64,000 bases of DNA from Massospora cicadina (taxonomy: Eukaryota; Entomophthoromycota; Entomophthoromycetes; Entomophthorales; Entomophthoraceae): contig JAKSZP010017347.1 of the NCBI GenBank assembly GCA_022478985.1, forward strand, positions 54,360 through 118,359. The letters run 5' to 3'. The notes beneath the pieces are model-generated. The model did no database searches, was not told the DNA's origin, and worked only from the letters and a program-made list of their open reading frames with translations. How positions within the stretch are numbered: position 1 is the first letter of the stretch; the number at the start of each line of letters is the position of its first letter. The position numbers were made by a program, and so were the translations under genes. Shown in pieces: positions 1-10,429 of this stretch.

Positions 1-2030
1 TTTAACGAGCATTTGGCTCATTTGAAGGGAGTTTTTGGCTAACTACGTCATGCCTCACTTAAGCTTAAACCATCAAAGTGTACTTTTTTTAAAAACCGAG
101 ATGGAATTCTTGGGACATAAAGTTAATCGCGAGGGTATTTTACCCTTATCTAAAAGATACAAGATATTTTGGACATGCCTGTTCCCAAGAGCTTGCACCA
201 TATCCAAGTGTTTTAGGGATGGTTGGTTATTACTGAAAATTCATCCTCCATTTTGCAGAGATTTCAGAGCCTTTAGTTTACCTTTTGCACAAGGAAGTCC
301 CTTTTGTATGGGAAGAATCACAGCAACAATCATTTGATCTGTTGTGCCAAGCCTTAATGACTGCCCCAGTCTTAACCCATCCCGATTTTTCCAAACCTTT
401 TATACTATTTACTGATGCCAGTGATATTGCTATTGGGGACATTCTAGCTTAACATGATACCAATCTAGTTGATCACCCCATTGCATACTATAGTAAAACC
501 CTATCTAAGGCTGAACGCAATTATAGCATTACCAAGAGAGAATGCCTTGCTGTGTTGTCCGCCATCAAGCATTTCCGCCCTTATCTATATGGCAAGCATT
601 TTACTAAAGTCATGGATCACACTTCCCTGAGGTGGTTGCAACAAATGAAGGATCCTGATGGGCTTTAGCTAGATGGGCTTTATAGCTCCAAAATTATGAC
701 TTTACTATTCAACATTGCGCTGGAGCTATACATCAAAACGCTGATGGCCTTTCTCAATTACCTATCTTAACATTATTCTCTGAAGAAGAAGATCACATTT
801 ATGACCTGATCGGTAGAACTGAGCTCTGGTTCCGTGAATCTAAGGAGGTTATCTCGAAGTTAAAATCCTTAACTGAAGACACTCAGGTTAAAAAACGTTC
901 TATATAAAAAAGGGATCTAAGTGGTTGCCCTTTATTTGTCCCTCTGCGAGGACTGACACTATTATGGAGGCCACAAAACTGTAGCTCATGAAGCTGTTGT
1001 TAAGACTCTACAGTGGTTAAAAATCATTGTTACTTGGATAACATGCTGGAATCTGTACACGATGTGCTGGAATCTTGTCTTAAGTGTCAACAACAACGTA
1101 GGGGAATCTGATGTTCCAACACAAATTTGTGGGACCTTCCAAACCCTTCTCTACTGTGATTATTAGTGTGGTGGGTCCTCTCCCTATGGCTATGCATGGA
1201 CACCGATATATTCAATAGCTATCGACCATTTTACTAAATGTATTGAAGCTATTTCAGTTTCCACGGTCACCGCCAAGATGACAGCATCATTTATTTTCAA
1301 GCGAGTTTTCACCAGACATGGGTAGTCCAAAGGTCCTGTTATTGGATAACAGGACCAACTTCATTTCTCAGGTGGTAGCTGAGCTTACCAAATTAATGGG
1401 TACTTATCATTCCTTTACAACCCCTTATAATCCTTCTTCTAATGGTGCAGTCAAACGATCAAATGTTACCCTGTAGCCATTCTTCAAAAGATGTCCTCCA
1501 ATGATCCTATTAGGTGGAAGCTTTACTTACCTAGTGCGATGTTATCCTATAGAGTTAGCTACCATCATATTATTAGAATGTATACTATTTAAGGCTTTAT
1601 ATGGTTGGGAATTGATCCTCCCCTCAAGTGTACAACCTATACTTGAATAGGCTACCCCTCAAACTACTGATTTAGCTATGATGAGCTTAGCAGATGAAAT
1701 AATCTGATTACAAGCATTAGCTTCAAGTTCCTTTGCTGCTACCACCTTGAAGGAAGGAATCAGAACCAACGCTAGTAGACCTAAGTTACCAGAATATCCA
1801 GTTGGAGATCTTATACTTTTCTACCACCATAGGCTGGGAGGAAGGATTAACATTTTGAACACCTTATGGGCTGGCCCTCATAATATTATTTATCATTGGG
1901 GTAATGAATACTCCATTGCCGCTATTGATACTGGTACAGTTATCAATAGAGTACATAGTAGGTTTCTTCACAATTATGTGCCCCCTAGGCAAGATCTAGA
2001 TGGGGCATTGTTGGAGATACAACTAAGATG
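1..2030 (+). pseudogene. Ty3/gypsy pol remnant X: RT thumb, RNase H, integrase
   Basis: Decayed polyprotein that would have reverse-transcribed and integrated an LTR retrotransposon; its 5' part lies outside the window. Order seen: RT thumb with EFLGHKVNREGILP near 105-155; RNase H with LFTDASDIAIGDIL near 405-445 and the DHTSLRWLQ block near 615-640; integrase zinc finger (CLKC near 1076); integrase core with DNRTNF near 1350; integrase C-terminal domain 1747-2030. The third catalytic position of the core reads K where E is usual (NGAVKRSN near 1443). Several stops and frameshifts; one stop at about 452 replaces the Q of an A-Q-H-D stretch. It is clearly different from the RTs of elements F and H downstream. 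Confidence 0.9.
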
Positions 2031-2674
2031 ACTAGAATTACTCCAGATCGAGATTTGATATCTCAATCTAATGAAATTGAAAAATCCATGATGGGTATTT
2101 CTGATTCTCAATTTGACCAAAGAAAGACCCTTTGGAGTTATCAGCCTCCTATGATGGGTAAGGCTAAGCAATCCAAAGAAGCTCAGCAATCTGAGATGAC
2201 CAAGCAATCTGAAATGACCAGTCATTTCAAGGGCTAAGCCCTCGCTAAGAAGGTCAATTGCATCTAACAAGAGCTCTATTAGATCTGACCATCACAAGAA
2301 TTCTAACAAAAATGATAGTCAGCAAAATCGGTCATATGTTAGGAAAGATCTTACCTTGGGTGAATCATAGAAATCCCCGCAAAGAACCACAAAATTTTCC
2401 CCTATAAATATCTCTGAATTTTAATTAATAAGGTATCTCAATTCTTGTCTCTCATAGTCTAATTTTGATCTATTTCATATAGAATTCTGTTTTTCAGATT
2501 GGAAACAACTATAGCAACAGAGCTAATAACTTCGTTGCAATTGTGTCAATCTTTACTAATACCACATAACTAGTAATTTTGTAGCCTTCGTAGCACCTGC
2601 TTATTGTAATTTCTCACGAAATTCCAATACTGATATAATCATTAGTATCACTTAAATCCTTTATACTAGTATTG
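2031..2674 (+). other. post-integrase tail and LTR/leader-like DNA
   Basis: Up to about 2330 a charged, Ser/Lys/Gln-rich reading frame continues the integrase tail of X. From about 2340 the DNA becomes AT-rich and carries a TATAAATA box at 2403-2410, followed by pyrimidine-rich DNA, as in LTR promoters elsewhere in this window. It may be the 3' LTR of X or the 5' LTR of the following gag (G). I could not find its partner copy, so the LTR edges are not defined. Confidence 0.45.
2403..2410 (+). promoter_or_regulatory. TATA box of an LTR-like promoter
   Basis: TATAAATA in a C-rich context (cccc just upstream), about 380 bp before the ATG of the G gag. The same box appears in the H leader, the insertion in H integrase and the C 3' region. 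Confidence 0.4.
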
Positions 2675-2724
2675 AAAACTTGCAAATGGTACCATCTAGT
2701 ACTAAAAAAAACTTGCAAATGGTA
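2675..2724 (+). repeat. ultra-short retroposed insertion, site 1
   Basis: A 17-bp direct repeat, aaaacttgcaaatggta, lies at 2675-2691 and 2708-2724. Between the copies are 16 bases ending in an A run, ccatctagtactaaaa. The core accatctagtactaaaaa recurs at two other places in the window with different flanking duplications. This matches an extremely 5'-truncated target-primed retroposon: A-rich 3' end and target duplication. The exact edge is ambiguous by a few A residues. Confidence 0.75.
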
Positions 2725-2784
2725 ACAAACCCCTTTTTGCTGATTTCTACCCAAAACGTTCTTGTTTTGCAGCTGGGAGGGCAA

Positions 2785-4065
2785 ATGTCTGACAATAAAA
2801 ATTGGAAGCTATAGATTATGTTACCAAGTATTTTGGGCTATGAAGCTCCTTTTAAAGGACATCTCATATTTGACAAGAATGGTTAGAGATTACTCAATGA
2901 CTTGACAAAGAGCTCTGACAATAATATAGTGAAGCTCATGGCGAAATGAGCGGCCCAAGATTATATTAGACGCCATCAGGAGGATGAATAGATTATGGAA
3001 CTCAAGGCTTGGCTAGAGCAGGCTTATGAATAATTGATGATTTGAAAGGGCTATTGAACCTCTGAGACTTCATCAGTAGCTCAGACTATTACTTCCCAAG
3101 TGGCCCATGTTGTTAAGGATATGGCATCCTGTGGGATACATGAATATACCATATCCATTACTGAACAACATAAAAATTGGAGAGTGATTTAATATGCAAA
3201 TCACCTAGTTGAGAGGACATTAATTAAGTCTATCATCGCCTCAACAAAGCTGAAAAATGCCGGTATACCCTTAGAGAAGAGCTGAAAGCCAAGAATAACA
3301 AGCCTCATCAGAGCACTGAATGCAAAGAGATGAAGGAGGACTTAAATTTGGCGCATTGGGAGTATTAGAAGATATGAACAAGCTTGTAAACATGCCGCTT
3401 ATATGTTCACCTAAAGATGTGTGATATAGACATTCGCATTAAGAACTTGGAGAATGATTAAGTCATTCTTAAAAAGACAATTAATATGTTGGATGTTACG
3501 CTCTGAATTACCCTAGAGGAAATGGAGCAACATCTCAACACTCTACGGGATCAAATACGTCGACTTGAAAGGCAAGTTGAACATAATGATGCATAAACCA
3601 AAATTACTGCATTTCAAGCTCCTGTGCTACAAGGCATAACAGAATTGGAGGCCTCATCCTTAACCTATGTTTAAGGACAAAAATACACCTGAAAAGGAGA
3701 GTATTGCGTCTTTCCTATACATCTATGATGCCGCAATTGAAGATGCAACTAAATATCAAAAGGATAAGCATATTTTATCTTGTTTAAGCCATATGGATCA
3801 ATAGTTATAGTACCTCATATGGACGACTTTAACTGGAGTGAAGTGAAGGAAGCTTTAATAAAGGAATTTGGATCTAAGCAGAAATTGAGTATATTGAAAC
3901 AGGCCTTCATGAAAATTATGTATGACAGAATGAACCCCTTTCCAAATTCACTGATCGTTTTTATATAGTTGCCTAAACAATGATGTCCTCAAAGATGCTT
4001 ACATTGGACGATGCTGTAGCTGCCATCATTAGTGGTTTACATAGCAAACTTCCAACCTAGCCATA
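2785..4065 (+). pseudogene. gag-like pseudogene G, 5' part (split by F1)
   Basis: Begins at ATG 2785 (MSDNKNWKL) and reads through many stops. The first two thirds are rich in Glu, Lys and Leu with heptad-like spacing (ELKAWLEQAYE near 3000), suggesting a coiled coil. From 3668 it resembles a retrotransposon capsid: KDKNTPEKESIASFLYIYD, then DFNWSEVKEALIKEFGSKQ at 3822-3880, then a stretch ending SGLHSKLPT near 4050. It is cut at 4065 by the F1 LTR and appears to resume at 13599. Confidence 0.7.
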
Positions 4066-4610
4066 TGTTGGGATTTTTGCCCATATTCCCAGCCTGCTAT
4101 ATTACCAGGAATCGCAAGGGGATAATTCCCTAGTGCGAGGTGAATTAAAAATTGGTTGACTATGAATTTGGAGTAACTATGTTTGGGGGATTTTGGGATA
4201 TTCACCTGGTTGTATCCGTTGGGGATTGATCCAGACAAATGCTTGAGATCTCATTGGGCAGAGTTGTCGAAGAAATAGGGCATCTGATAGTGATGAACTA
4301 TCAGGTGTACCGATTGTTATTGGTCAGGTTTCATCACCAACTGATTGGGAATGTAAGTAGTAAGTTGTGAGGAGAGTGATGCCGCCTGCAACTAGAAAAT
4401 CAGTCAGTTGGTTTGTGACCTGCCTTAATGGGTAACAAGTCCCATCACCTAAGCAGGTCGCTAGCCAAATATGGTTAGTTCACTTGGATTGAGAGGAAAA
4501 CACTAGGGTCAAATTTCTGACTCTTTCTGTATGAGGTCTCAAGGATGTCCAATGACAAAATCCTAGCAAGGATGTAGACTGTCGCTGCTGAGATGAGGAT
4601 GGGTGAAAAA

Positions 4611-4625
4611 TGGCAGCAGCTGCCA
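4611..4625. promoter_or_regulatory. 15-bp palindrome upstream of F LTR TATA box
   Basis: TGGCAGC-A-GCTGCCA: perfect 7-bp arms around one A, about 48 bp before the TATAAATT at 4673-4680. It is unchanged in the 3' LTR (13001-13015) and decayed in F2. The position fits a binding site for a host dimeric regulator, but no function is shown. Confidence 0.45.
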
Positions 4626-4672
4626 TTTCATTAAAGAGGTGGCAACCGAGGGTTAGATGACCAAATCCATAC

Positions 4673-4680
4673 TATAAATT
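4673..4680 (+). promoter_or_regulatory. F1 5' LTR TATA box
   Basis: ACTATAAATTCCC, the only good TATA box in the LTR; identical at 13063-13070. A run of further TA-rich motifs (tataatt, tataata) follows within 30 bp. Confidence 0.5.
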
Positions 4681-5205
4681 CCCTATAATTCACTTATAAT
4701 AAAAAATCAGAGTTTATAACAAAAATATACAGGTCTATAGATTTCATCCAATATAGTTTAAGTTGTAAACTTTATCAGCTTTCAATTATCTATTATTCCT
4801 AAGGATATTAATACTGTGTGTGATAATTGGGTGACTCTTTAAGGAAAACAGTAAAGATATGAGTGGGGATCTAGAGAAGAAGGAGATAAATAGGGTATTG
4901 CTGCCAACTGTGTGTTGAACCAAAGAAACTGTCACCAAGGAATCTCAGAGAAGATTGGGTTGGACATTGCGAGGTAAAATCCCTATATTAAGACATCTCA
5001 ATTATTTTAAGCGGGAATACTGGCCAAGTGTTGGTCTGAGATCTAAGAATTCCATTCAAGTATGGATAATAGTTGTCATACTATTATCAACCAATAATAT
5101 CAAATACTATATATTGCGGATGAAGTACACAAGAACTTAACCAGTGAAAGTAAAAAGTTTATTGATGTTATTGGGCAATAATAACCAAGAACAATGAAAT
5201 TTACA

Positions 5206-5222
5206 AATTGGTGCTCACTACA
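5206..5222 (+). promoter_or_regulatory. F1 primer-binding site
   Basis: TGGTGCTCACTAC, three bases after the LTR end. Its complement is GTAGTGAGCACCA, which ends in CCA as a tRNA 3' end should. The same site follows the 5' LTRs of B1 and B2. I could not name the tRNA. Confidence 0.7.
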
Positions 5223-5344
5223 GGGGTTTAGTTGAGTAGAAATTAGAAGGATGTCATTAAGATGAGTTATGGAAACTATGGATGGAGTATGCCACTGTAA
5301 ATCAGAATGCCCTAAACTCAGCGAATCATTGAGAATTCACAGCC

Positions 5345-6466
5345 TTGGAGGAACGAGTCACCAAGGTGGAGGAAGGGATTAATAATGTTGCGAGTTTCAG
5401 GAACAAGTTACTTGGAAAAGTAACTTCTTTAAAGAAGAAAGAAGGGGGCCTAATTCGAGAGGTATTATATCTGAAAACGGTGCAAGAAGAGGATTGCATT
5501 TGTTTGAGAAATTTCAGTGCAAATATTGAGCGACTGATCAAGCAGGTTGAGGAACTAAAAACTCACAAATGTGATTGTGAGCCATTTGCGGCAAGCAATG
5601 CCAAAGAAAGAAGTCCTCATACAATAATTAGGAAGTTAAATACCTAAGAAACATGCTGCCTGCTTTTGCTACCATTTCAGAGATGATGCTCAAAGTCACT
5701 CCCCAAGTGAGCCAAGTGGCCAAACCTAGAGAATCAACTAGAGATAACTTGGAGGAATTTAAGGCAACGCAAAAATTGCTGATGTTCCATCAGGATAACG
5801 CCCCAGCATTTATCTGACTGTCCAATATGACTATGTATGGCTATTGTGATCACCAAAAGGCGTTGGCGATCATGAATTGCCTAGACATTAACTTTCAGAA
5901 CTTTTTGTTACCCCACCTGGAGGGGGACAGCTGGTCATATGCGGAAGCCAATGCGGCCATCATGAAGGAATTTGGGAGTCTGACGCGCATGTCAAAGCAC
6001 AAACAGGAGTTTATGTGAATCCAGTTCCATAAAGATGAGTCTTTAGCAAGCTTTGCAGATTAGTTCTACTAGGAGTCTCAAATCTGGTTGAAGCAAAGGT
6101 ACTGGATGAATTTGATGCCAGAATTGCATTACAGGTGGCCCTTAAGCCTTATTGTAATTTGCACCGCATGATGTCTTCCATGTTCATGACGGAAATTACT
6201 ATCTATCAAATGCTAAATAATTTGAAAATTTTGGGAGAAACCTTTGATACCCCAAAAATAAGTTTTGAATCCAATCTGGTGCACAATTTGAACCCTACAA
6301 GGGGAAACAAAGGTGCTAAAGAGACAAACAATTGAACTATGCTGGGGAATAAGCCCAAAGAATTTAGACGGATGAATAAGAAAGAAAAGGTCTGCTACCA
6401 ATGTGGTAGAAAAGGACATTTCGCCATGCACTGTAAAAAGTTGAAGGATCAAATCCACGTGGTCTA
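5345..6466 (+). pseudogene. F1 gag
   Basis: Capsid/nucleocapsid precursor. The first 100 residues (from ATG 5345) are a Glu/Lys-rich coiled coil with heptad spacing. A capsid-like part follows (SWSYAEANAAIMKEFGSLTR, about 5930-5990). The CCHC zinc knuckle CYQCGRKGHFAMHC is intact at 6393-6434 (C-x2-C-x4-H-x4-C). Stops near 5646, 5817, 6018, 6063 and 6334 break it. Confidence 0.85.
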
Positions 6467-6839
6467 AGTGAAAGAGTCAGCTGCCATCAAGGAATTGGAA
6501 AAAGGGCCTGCAGCCTAGACAGGAAACAGTCTAGAGCTGTGGAGAAGCTTATTCCTCCTGAAATCATGAATGAGGAAATTGATATCAGTAATTTGTTCGT
6601 TGATGATAGTACAGGATCAACTGTATCAAGTGGTCAATTTGGACCTAAATGCAGTGACCAGATCCAGGGTGAAGGGAATCAACCCCAAGAGAATCAAAGG
6701 AGTTGCCCAGCCATACGCCCAACAACTGGCGGACAAGATTTAAGCCGCCAAGAATCCTAATGAATTGTCCAAAGTCTAATTAGATGAGGCAAATCTGTCA
6801 ATCCCCCTCAGCGCAATAAAGAAATCATTTCCTGATTTA

Positions 6840-7330
6840 TCAGTGCAAATTATTCACACCCTCAATTTGGCTAATAACGCCGCTATGCACTCAGTAAACA
6901 CTCTACTACAATATTCCAAGTGTACATATATAGACATACAAATGAATCAAGTATGGGTGAGGGCAATCATGGATAGTGGAGCGCCCATTAACATTAATCT
7001 CGACCAAGATGGTAAAGAGGATGAAGATCTTTGCTGACTTGGAACACAAGAAGGAGTATGGGACAGCTGGGCTGAATACCACCATCTCATGTGGAGCATA
7101 TAGCACTTTGCCACTATGATTTGGGTCCTTGGTGGTATCTGCGTAAGCAATAGTTTTGGCCAACCAAAAGTATGACATTCTGATCGGGACAAAATTTTAT
7201 GCAAGTACGGAGTTAAATGTAACTTTGAGGATAATACATTGACCATAATGGTTCAGACGTTATCATTAGTATTTCAGAAGGATGGAGAAGTTCCACTGAA
7301 TAGGAGAAACAACTTCATCAATATGTATAC
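6840..7330 (+). pseudogene. F1 aspartic protease
   Basis: Retropepsin that would process the polyprotein. The active-site motif is intact as IMDSGAPININ at about 6966-7000. A frameshift near 7010 follows. The typical distal block (SLVVSA, then NQKYDILIGTKF) is at about 7120-7200. The 6540-6840 stretch before it is a low-conservation linker rich in Asp, Ser and Gln. Confidence 0.8.
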
Positions 7331-7789
7331 AATGACGGCATTTTTCTGATTTGATACCAACTAGTTGGCCAGAAGCAATGAGAAAAGCTGACAGAAATTC
7401 TAGAGAACTGGGGAATTCCACTGAGGATCAATAATGAGAAGAGCATACCACTAGGATCCAAGATGATAGTTGACATGGGGTTGACATTGGAGATACCTGA
7501 GTTGTTGTATAAAGGAAGGTTGGAAGCCCTTGGAAAAAGTCCAGAGTAGAGCCTTGGGTGGCTCCTGGGATAATAATGCCAGGTCGTGGAGAGATTCGAG
7601 TTCTCCTGGCGAATTTAAGTGAAAAACTGATGAAGATCAGGAAGAATCAGATTATTGCATTTGTTCATCTAATCCTGACAGCCAAATTGAGGAGATTTAA
7701 CGATTTTGGAACTCCTGATGAGATGGGATTACCAGCTGGGGTAACCAAAAGTATGAGCCTATTGGTTGATTGAGAGCAACTCGCAGATC

Positions 7790-9130
7790 TGATGGAAGGC
7801 CAGCAAGAGGAGGTGCTCAAATTGTTCGAAAAGTATCAGGAATTATTTGCTCAAGATGACCATAACTTGGGATGTGCAAAAGATGTGATCCACAAGGTCG
7901 ATACTGGGGAAAATTTGCTGATCAGGATGAGACCAATTTGATAGTCAAAAGTGGCCAAAGTGGTAGTGGAAGATGAAACCAAAAAACTAGTGAATCATGG
8001 GCTTCTAGTTCCATTATTGAGTCCCTGAGCGAGTCCAATTTTAATCGTGAAGAAAAAGGATGGCTCCAATTGGGTGGTAATTGACTACTGAAAGCTGAAT
8101 AAGATTATGAAGAAGGATTCAAATCCCCTACCAAGAATCGATGATGCCTAGGTCAATTATGAGAAAGAAATTATTTCTCCACGATGGATCTGATTTTAGA
8201 ATTTTGGAAAATCGATTTGCCAAAAGAAGACCAAGAAAAATTTGCGATTATTACCACACAGGGGCTATACAACTGATGAGGATGCCCCAGGGTCTGTGCA
8301 ATGCACCTGAGACGTTCCAGAGGCCACGGACGCTGTATTGAGCGACTTGAAGTTGTCATGCATCCTGGTATATTTAAATGATATCAATGTATTCAGTAGG
8401 ACATTTTTTGATCATTTACACCACTTGGAAGAAGTATTCAAGTGACTGTCCACAGTTAACCTGAATCTTAAGCCAAGAAAGTGTCACTTCTTTAAAAAAG
8501 AGTTGGAATATCTTAGATTCATGATAAACTCTAGTGGATTGAAGCTGCAAGCCCAGAAATTAGAAGCCATAAAATGGATGGCTGTGCAAAGAGTGTCTGA
8601 GACATCCAAGTATTCCTTGGGATGATCGGATACTACAGAAGATTTATTCAGGACTTTGCCCAAATAGCCGAGCCCTTATTCCATCTATTGAAGGATCCAA
8701 AAAATGATTTATATAAAGTGAAGAAGTGCAGGAATCCTTCAATGAGCTACGAAGGTACCTATTAGATTCTCTGATATTGATATATCTGAATTTTGATTTA
8801 GAGTTTATTATACAAACTGATGCTTCGTTTATGGCGATTGTACCATACTAAGCCAAGTAGATGAACTTGGGGACGAACATCCAGTGGCATATGTGAGCTG
8901 GACACTCTCAGCTGCTGAGAGGAACTACACCATAACTGAACGTGAATGTCTTGCGGTCATTTACTCCTGTAAGCAGTTTTTGGTGTACATCCATGGAATG
9001 CACTTTTAAAGTGGTGATGGACCACTCTTCATTGTGTTGGCTCCATAATTTTAGTGAACCAGAAGGATGACTGGCCTGATGGGCACTTAATCTATAGGCT
9101 TATGATTACGAGATTGTCCACTGAGTGGGG
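7790..9130 (+). pseudogene. F1 reverse transcriptase and RNase H
   Basis: The connector (KYQELFAQDDHNLGC) leads to RT blocks: ASPILIVKKKDGS near 8028-8066, a D-Y-stop-K-L-N block near 8085, MPQGLCNAPETFQR near 8282-8320, and the catalytic loop VYLNDINVFS near 8366-8398 (YxDD reads YLND). The thumb (HHLEEVF, KPRKCHFFKKELEYL) and RNase H (IIQTDAS near 8810; ERNYTITERECLAV near 8920) follow. Stops such as SP-stop-ASP near 8026 are explained by single transitions. Confidence 0.88.
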
Positions 9131-9339
9131 GCTTCTCACCAGAATGTGGATGGCTTATTACGGTTACCAATGGTCCAGATGGTATACCCACAGGTGGATG
9201 AGTTATTCCAGAGAATGGTCGACAGAGAAATTGGGAACGAGCCCCAAGAAATCCAAGGTGTGCTTCAAAAAGCGATGGAAAACTCTGAGACCATGGATGG
9301 ACAAGTGTTTAAGATGATCAACGTGAAGTAGTTATTATT

Positions 9340-10260
9340 CTCAAAGCCATCAGAAAGAGCAGCTATCGTTCCAGCTGCTCATAAGGTTATCAAACATGGA
9401 TGCCTGAGAAAAACAGCCAATCATATTTGCCAGTACTACTGGGAGTCAATCAACTACGATGTTGCTGACTATCTAGCTTGTTTAGTAGAGTGTCAGCTGC
9501 ACAAACCACATAAGAATACAACTGGATAATGACTGGTCCACACTGGATTTGCCTGGCATACGGTGTCCATCAACATGATGGTATTGCTGATGATGAGCTC
9601 ATGGGAGACATTTACATAATAGTTGCTATCGACCATCTTATGAGATGGGTCAAGATGAAGGTCTGACAAAGTAGATGCTACCAGCACCACGAAGTTCATC
9701 CTGGATCAGGTAGTATATTGATATGGATGCCCGCATGTCCTGCTTAGCAATAATGGGACAAACTTCACATCTCATGTGACCCTGGGACTGAATAAGATAG
9801 TGGGGATCAGAAGAGTCATGTCTGTACTCTACTGACTGGAGATAAATGGGCTGGTAGAACGAGTGAATGGAATGCTGGCCATGACGCTGAGGAAGCTGGT
9901 TGTAGGAAGAACTTCCATGTGGGGAATACACCTGAGTTCAGTGATGTTCACCTACAATATTAGTCATCATACAGAGATGGGAAAACGCCATTTGAGTTGT
10001 TATATAAGAGTAGGGCCGCGTTGCCACCAATTTTATATTTGGTGGTGGAACCAACATCAGGGATGAGTGGCAAACAGTACTTGAACCAACTGATGAATAT
10101 CTTAATCATTATGCAATCACAAGCATTTGATACAACTTTGAAGAAAAGGATATGAACGAAATTGACGGACAATAAGAACTGATCAACCTAAGCAGAATAT
10201 TGAATAGGTGAAAGAGTGGCCTTATATGTTATGCATGGTTTTGGAAGAATAAGTAAACTG
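9340..10260 (+). pseudogene. F1 integrase
   Basis: The HHCC-type finger is recognisable (AAHKVIKHGCLRKTA near 9375-9417; CLVECQLHK near 9478). The core has HTGFAWHTVSINMM near 9538-9580, LLSNNGTNFTSH near 9740-9775 (the D position reads N) and GLVERVNGMLAMTLRKLVVG at 9850-9908 (E present). Sequence beyond about 10000 is the C-terminal domain, heavily frameshifted. F2 carries the same protein at 61680-62470. Confidence 0.85.
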
Positions 10261-10429
10261 GATACATTGTGTTTGTTTTATTTGAAATTATTGCCAAATG
10301 GCCAAACGCCTACTCCATCAAGAATCTCTTGTATAGAAGAGTTGTAAATTGAGTCCATGCTAAGTATTTGAAGCGATGGATTGATGAAAAAACAAAAGAA
10401 GTTCTCAAAGGAATGATGAACCATTAAGT

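Larger units (their letters stand above)
4066..5205 (+). repeat. F1 5' LTR
   Basis: Begins TGTTGGGATTTTTGCCCATATTCCC and ends GAAATTTACA. It aligns over its whole length with 12455-13598 and, in reverse complement, with 58163-59381. It contains a 15-bp palindrome at 4611-4625 and a TATAAATT box at 4673-4680. Confidence 0.92.
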
